Both the position numbers and the translations under genes were made by a program. The notes under the pieces are model-generated. The model searched no databases. It was not told the origin of the DNA and saw nothing but the letters and a program-made list of their open reading frames with translations. Of a stretch of 64,000 bases of DNA, positions 60,220 to 64,000 are shown piece by piece. Source of the stretch: Leptospirales bacterium (GTDB taxonomy: Bacteria > Spirochaetota > Leptospiria > Leptospirales > Leptonemataceae). The stretch is taken from positions 62,001 through 126,000 of the forward strand of contig JAIBBN010000008.1 in the NCBI GenBank assembly GCA_019694655.1, written 5' to 3'. How positions within the stretch are numbered: position 1 is the first letter of the stretch; each line of letters begins with the position of its first letter.

Positions 60220-62067
60220 CTATTCCAGCGGCGGCCGGCGCAGATCGTTGTTCCAGCTGAAGCCGCGATTCTGCAGCTCGACAAAGAAGCCCTCAAAGCC
60301 GCGCTGTGCCAGTCGCCAGCCATCGCGTTGACTGAAAAAGAGCGCCTGCAAGGGCAAGCTCTCTCCGGCTTCCAGCGGCGGACCTGCCAGCAGCGCCGGC
60401 CGGTCGCGCTCTTCATCGGACAGATCGAGGCGAGCGCCTGTCATGTTCAAGGCATAAGGACGCAGCGCGGCGTCGATGCAGGGAACGATTGCCAGACTTC
60501 GCAACCAGCGGCGCGGCTCTGCCAGCTGCAGCGAATGATCAGCAAGAAACGCCGAGAACTCGCGCAACCAACGCGCCTGCTCGGGCGCTGTACAGGCCAG
60601 CCACAAAAAGAAAAGCCGCGTGGCGGGCATTGGATGGGGCCAGGAGACCAGCACCTCGCGTCCGTAAAGAGCGGCAAGCCCAACCGAGAGATAGATGCTC
60701 CGATCTGGAAGGTCAAACTCCAGCAGTCGAAAGGGCCTCAGTTGTTCCAGATCGGCGCCAAAGACGCGCGCCTCGGCATACACTTCGGAGAGTTGCTCGG
60801 GATTTTCCGCCAGTTCTCCGCTATCCCAGACGCGGTCCGCCCCCGATTTTCCAAGAATACGCATTGCAGCGCGTTGCTCATAGCGCAGCCATTGCTCCGC
60901 CAATGCATGCGGCGCTTCGCGTCGTCCATGGCCGCTGAACACTCGCCGACGCAAAGCGTCGCCCAGCGCTGCATATTCCTCTTCCGGCGGCGCAGCGCCG
61001 CCGGCCGAAAAACGGCGCGCCCAGGCGTCCTCTTGAAAACGAAGCGCAAATGCCGGCGAAGGACCTGGCAATGTTTCCAGCGCTCGTTCAAGCGCCTGCT
61101 GCGCGGCGCGCTCCGATGAAGAGGCTCGCGCCACATCGCTTGCAACCTTGCCAGGCGCGCCAATTTCCGGCGGAAGTTCCACAGCGCGGCCGGCGCTGCG
61201 GTCGGCGCCGTCGCGGCGCAACCTGTGCAAGGAGCGCGGCAGCGATGCGCGCCAATCCGCATACTCCGCCGCGCTGACCTCCTGCAGGCTGCGTTCCACC
61301 CGATCGGCAAAGATCCTGGAAAAACGCAGGATGACGTAAGCGGCCGTCAGTAAGAAAAAAGCAAAGGTCAAGAACTGGGCGAAGGCTACCGGCGGAAAGG
61401 CAAAGAAGTCAAAGATTCCGTGCCAGAGCACAGCGAGCAACAATCCGCTGGCATATCGCCAGCCCAAACCGCCGGCATCGCGATCGATCAAGCGCATCCC
61501 AAAAGCAAAATTGATCATCGCGTGCACTGGCAGCGAGCGCGCCAGCAGCATGCCAGCCGGGCTTTGCATGCCAAAGTTGTGCAAGTAGAAGACATCCTCA
61601 ACGATGGCGAAGCCCAGTCCAGCGCCGCCAAAGAGAAAAGCCGCTGAACGAGTCGGTCCGGAACGCCAGGCCAGCAGCGGCAGAAGTATAGAAGCGAGGC
61701 CAATTTTTGAGAATTCTTCGAGCGCTCCGGCCTGTACAAAGGCCAGCTGCAAGGCCAGAGCCATGGGCTCGGAAGGGGCATGCACCAGGTCCACGCCAGG
61801 GAAAAGCAACACATTGAGTACGCTGCTGAGAGCTGCCGCCAGAGCGCCACAAACCATGCCGCCAAGTACGACCGGACTGATCAATGCGGCAGCGCCAGGT
61901 TGCAGGCGCGGCCGTATCCATCGCTGCCAGAGCCGCGCCATTGGCCCCGCTTCTTCCGGCGGCGCCTTCCAGGCCAGCAGCAGCATCAAGGGACCGTTGA
62001 CTGCCAGGCTGCCAAGTACTGAGTAAACCCACCAGGCCTGGGCAATCTCTTGCTGTGCGCCAGGCAT
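60220..62067 (-). CDS. PrsW-type intramembrane metalloprotease with large C-terminal domain
   Basis: A 615-residue protein. The first ~290 residues hold 8-9 membrane helices with the PrsW motifs: ALEEFSKIG (two Glu), IVEDVFYLHN, LPVHAMINFAFG and WHGIFDF, which supply the metal-site Glu and His. The remaining ~320 residues are a soluble Arg/Glu-rich domain without a recognised family. PrsW in Bacillus cleaves an anti-sigma factor inside the membrane. The ATG at 62067 overlaps the DsbD stop (TGATG); the frame upstream inside dsbD is shadow. A role in cleaving a membrane regulator is possible but unproven. Confidence 0.8.
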   Translation of the reverse strand: MPGAQQEIAQAWWVYSVLGSLAVNGPLMLLLAWKAPPEEAGPMARLWQRWIRPRLQPGAAALISPVVLGGMVCGALAAALSSVLNVLLFPGVDLVHAPSEPMALALQLAFVQAGALEEFSKIGLASILLPLLAWRSGPTRSAAFLFGGAGLGFAIVEDVFYLHNFGMQSPAGMLLARSLPVHAMINFAFGMRLIDRDAGGLGWRYASGLLLAVLWHGIFDFFAFPPVAFAQFLTFAFFLLTAAYVILRFSRIFADRVERSLQEVSAAEYADWRASLPRSLHRLRRDGADRSAGRAVELPPEIGAPGKVASDVARASSSERAAQQALERALETLPGPSPAFALRFQEDAWARRFSAGGAAPPEEEYAALGDALRRRVFSGHGRREAPHALAEQWLRYEQRAAMRILGKSGADRVWDSGELAENPEQLSEVYAEARVFGADLEQLRPFRLLEFDLPDRSIYLSVGLAALYGREVLVSWPHPMPATRLFFLWLACTAPEQARWLREFSAFLADHSLQLAEPRRWLRSLAIVPCIDAALRPYALNMTGARLDLSDEERDRPALLAGPPLEAGESLPLQALFFSQRDGWRLAQRGFEGFFVELQNRGFSWNNDLRRPPLE

Positions 62068-63374
62068 CAGCGTCGCTCCACGGACGGCGGCGGCGCGACG
62101 TTTTGCTTGAGGTGCGCTATCATCTCCGCACTGGCCAGGTAGTTCGTGGTCTGGTAGAGCACATTGCCCTCTGCATCGAAGATTACGAAGAAAGGCAGGC
62201 CAATGAGCAGCTCTGGGAAACGCGGATCTTCTTGAAAACTTTGAAACACCGGGTCGCGATCGTCCACTTTGTAAAGTACTGCGCTCTGCAAGGCCTGATT
62301 CAGCGCTTGATTTTCCTGAACTGTTTCTTGAAAGGCATGGCAATTGGAGCACCACTCGGCAAAAAAATCAACGAATAGCAATCGGCCGCTCTCCCTGGCC
62401 TGTCCGAAGGCCTGATCGCGATCGCGCAACCAGAGCAGGTTCCCGATGCGTTCTGGCGGCAGCTGCGGCGGCTGTGGCGCGCCGATCCAACCCGAAAGGT
62501 GCAATGCAACTGCCGCCGCCAGCACGACCAGACCTGCTGGAAGCGAACGCAGGGTACGGACATGCAGTGCAATCTCGCGCCGCTGCAGCAAGATGCCAGC
62601 AGCAAGGGCCAGCATTGACAGTGCAGCAATCGCCAGCGCGGGACCGGTTTCAATGCGCCAGGCGGCCATAGCTTTGAAATAGTATGTTCCAGCAAAGTAA
62701 ATGACCAGAAGACCCAGAGCAATTTGCACCCAGCGCATCCAGCGTCCGCTGCGCGGCAGTCGCATGCCAAACACTCCGGTCAAGAAGAGCGGCAGGCCAA
62801 CGCCCAGGCCAAAGATCGTCATCCGCGCCGCGGCGCCAAGCGTGGAGGATAGACTGACTGCGCCGGCGCCGGCGGCCAGATTGATTAAAACAGTTACCAC
62901 AACCGGTCCGACGCAGGGCGAAGAGAGCAGCCCTGCCGCAGCGCCAAAGAGCAAGCTGCCGCCCAGTCCGCCGGGCGCACGTGCGCCATCAAAGCCGCGA
63001 AAGAAGGGCAGATGCAGCAGTTCCATTGACGACAGACCGAGCAGGAATATGACAACGGCAATCGCCAGATTGACCGACGGCCAGCGCAGCGCTTCGTTAA
63101 AAGCGCCGCCAGAGAGGGCAGCGACGACTCCAAAGCTGCCGTACACCAGGCTCAGTCCCAGGTAGTAGGCCGCTGGATGCGCGGCCGAACGCCAACCACT
63201 CTGGCCGCCGCGTTCCCGTAAAATGCTGGCCGTGATTGGATAAAGCGGATACACGCAGGGCAAGAGCGCGGCCACAATACCGCCCGCCCATAGCAATAGC
63301 GCACTCTGCAGGCCAAATTCCGGGCCGGCAAGTCTTCCGGCAAGCCAGGCGTTCCACTCTCCTATCCATTCCAT
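62067..63374 (-). CDS. DsbD-type thiol:disulfide interchange protein
   Basis: A 435-residue inner-membrane protein. The eight-helix transporter domain has the paired redox cysteines C40 (LLPCVYPLYPIT) and C154 (SSPCVGPVVV). The C-terminal thioredoxin-like domain has the active site EWCSNCHAF near residue 340. The N-terminal periplasmic alpha domain of E. coli DsbD is absent, so electrons must pass to a separate partner, as in ScsB/CcdA-like systems. It is co-transcribed with a TonB-like gene upstream and PrsW downstream. Confidence 0.9.
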   Translation of the reverse strand: MEWIGEWNAWLAGRLAGPEFGLQSALLLWAGGIVAALLPCVYPLYPITASILRERGGQSGWRSAAHPAAYYLGLSLVYGSFGVVAALSGGAFNEALRWPSVNLAIAVVIFLLGLSSMELLHLPFFRGFDGARAPGGLGGSLLFGAAAGLLSSPCVGPVVVTVLINLAAGAGAVSLSSTLGAAARMTIFGLGVGLPLFLTGVFGMRLPRSGRWMRWVQIALGLLVIYFAGTYYFKAMAAWRIETGPALAIAALSMLALAAGILLQRREIALHVRTLRSLPAGLVVLAAAVALHLSGWIGAPQPPQLPPERIGNLLWLRDRDQAFGQARESGRLLFVDFFAEWCSNCHAFQETVQENQALNQALQSAVLYKVDDRDPVFQSFQEDPRFPELLIGLPFFVIFDAEGNVLYQTTNYLASAEMIAHLKQNVAPPPSVERR

Positions 63375-63389
63375 TTAAATATTTCCCGA

Positions 63390-64000
63390 TTATTGAAGTG
63401 GTTCAATGATTCGTCCGTCAAACTGTTTCGCCAGCTCGCGCATTAAGGGCGTGGGCAGATTGGGATCAGCAGGCGAGGTATTCCAGAATAGTTCAGTTAC
63501 CTGAACCTCGCGACCTCCGGGCGGCGGCAGCAGATCGCCCATCGACTGCACCAGCTGAATGGTCAGCTCGTCAGCCTGAGAATGAGCCGATCGTTCGCGG
63601 ACGCGAATCTGGCTGACCCGACCGCCGCGGCTGATGCGATACTCGACAACCACTGCATACGGTTGCGGCGTGGAACTCCAGTAATGCACCGATCGCTCGC
63701 CGGCCCGGATCTTAGCGCTGATGTAGTTGGAATACGTTTGCCTGGTGCGCTCGCCCTGAAGCGTGTCCTCGGCATTACTGTTGCGGTCGCCGGGGGCCAG
63801 ATCGGAAGGCGGTCGCGCGCTACGACTGCCCTGCGCCAACGCCTCGTCTCCGTTTTGCTCCTCCCCGCGTTGCGCCTCCGGCGGCGCGAGGGCGATTGTC
63901 TCCGACTGCCCCTCTTCGCCGGACGGCCGACTGCCGTTCAATTCATCCTGGGAAGGATCTGTTAGCGGCGGGATCGAGTACTCTACTTCCGGCTGTTGCT
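63390..64000 (-). CDS. TonB-like protein, partial (N-terminus beyond window)
   Basis: The frame is open through the window end, giving at least 203 residues. An acidic, Ser/Pro-rich stretch is followed by a ~100-residue C-terminal domain with alternating strand pattern (YAVVVEYRISRGGRVSQIRVRERS, then ELTIQLVQSMGDLLPPP), as in TonB C-terminal domains that contact outer-membrane transporters. The missing N-terminus should hold a membrane anchor. It lies 15 bases before dsbD on the same strand. Confidence 0.65.
   Translation of the reverse strand, partial: QQPEVEYSIPPLTDPSQDELNGSRPSGEEGQSETIALAPPEAQRGEEQNGDEALAQGSRSARPPSDLAPGDRNSNAEDTLQGERTRQTYSNYISAKIRAGERSVHYWSSTPQPYAVVVEYRISRGGRVSQIRVRERSAHSQADELTIQLVQSMGDLLPPPGGREVQVTELFWNTSPADPNLPTPLMRELAKQFDGRIIEPLQ

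Noticed and set aside
1-64000. CRISPR arrays, insertion sequences and prophage genes
   Set aside because: No regularly spaced direct repeats, transposase motifs or phage structural genes were seen anywhere in the window.

Overview
The window is a compact, G+C-rich bacterial chromosome segment carrying about 55 protein genes, one tRNA and no insertion sequence, prophage or CRISPR array. The best guess for the source is a spirochaete of the Leptospira/Leptonema/Turneriella side (order Leptospirales). This is inferred from the flagellar export genes, a FliY-type motor switch protein, the many class III adenylate cyclases, the Gram-negative envelope genes (lipoprotein signal peptidase, TonB-like protein, outer-membrane barrel) and the style of the lipoproteins. 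It rests on protein character rather than on a marker gene. Counting the weakly supported 133-codon gene at 3162-3563, no gap between genes exceeds about 215 bases.

Layout. 1-1678 (minus): lipoprotein signal peptidase, ECF sigma factor and a probable membrane anti-sigma protein cut by the window edge. 1836-4371: radical SAM protein, small hypothetical, Rossmann-fold reductase. 4389-7493 (minus): a zinc-uptake-like operon (DUF3299, His-rich DUF2796, ABC ATPase, FtsX-type permease). 7534-12862: HAD phosphatase, SSS symporter, MgtE, DegT aminotransferase, small membrane protein. 12915-16969 (minus): a large outer-membrane protease/propeller/barrel protein and a coupled partner, then metG. 19195-29229: a nucleotide-signalling block with a 7TM adenylate cyclase, an apyrase-like lipoprotein and a 1785-residue pseudokinase/ATPase/GAF/cyclase, followed by a lipoprotein metallopeptidase. 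29267-32240: pgi and two tandem secreted paralogues.

32376-36765: tRNA-Gly, then a phosphate-response block (PhoB-like regulator, PhoR-like kinase, OlsB-like ornithine acyltransferase behind a candidate Pho box, PstS-like lipoprotein). A strong bidirectional terminator and a run of perfect hairpins follow. 36979-39098 (minus): a persulfide-response operon (BigR/SqrR-type repressor with both sensor cysteines, TauE/SafE exporter, Blh/ETHE1-like persulfide dioxygenase) under an AT-rich operator-promoter. PhoU lies beyond it.

39850-52379 (minus): a flagellar export region in the reading order fliY, DUF2721, fliO, [cyclase, two PEGA proteins, MDR oxidoreductase], fliP, fliQ, fliR, flhB, flhA. The bracketed genes interrupt an order that is usually contiguous. 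52589-57273: GH36 alpha-galactosidase coupled to an SSS symporter, and a HAD-like protein. 57270-64000: XerC/D recombinase, cyclic-nucleotide-binding protein, alpha/beta hydrolase, PrsW protease, DsbD and a TonB-like protein cut by the window end.

Three intact-looking class III cyclases and one cyclic-nucleotide-binding protein make cAMP signalling the main theme. Translational coupling by ATGA or GTGA overlaps recurs and was used to set several starts.
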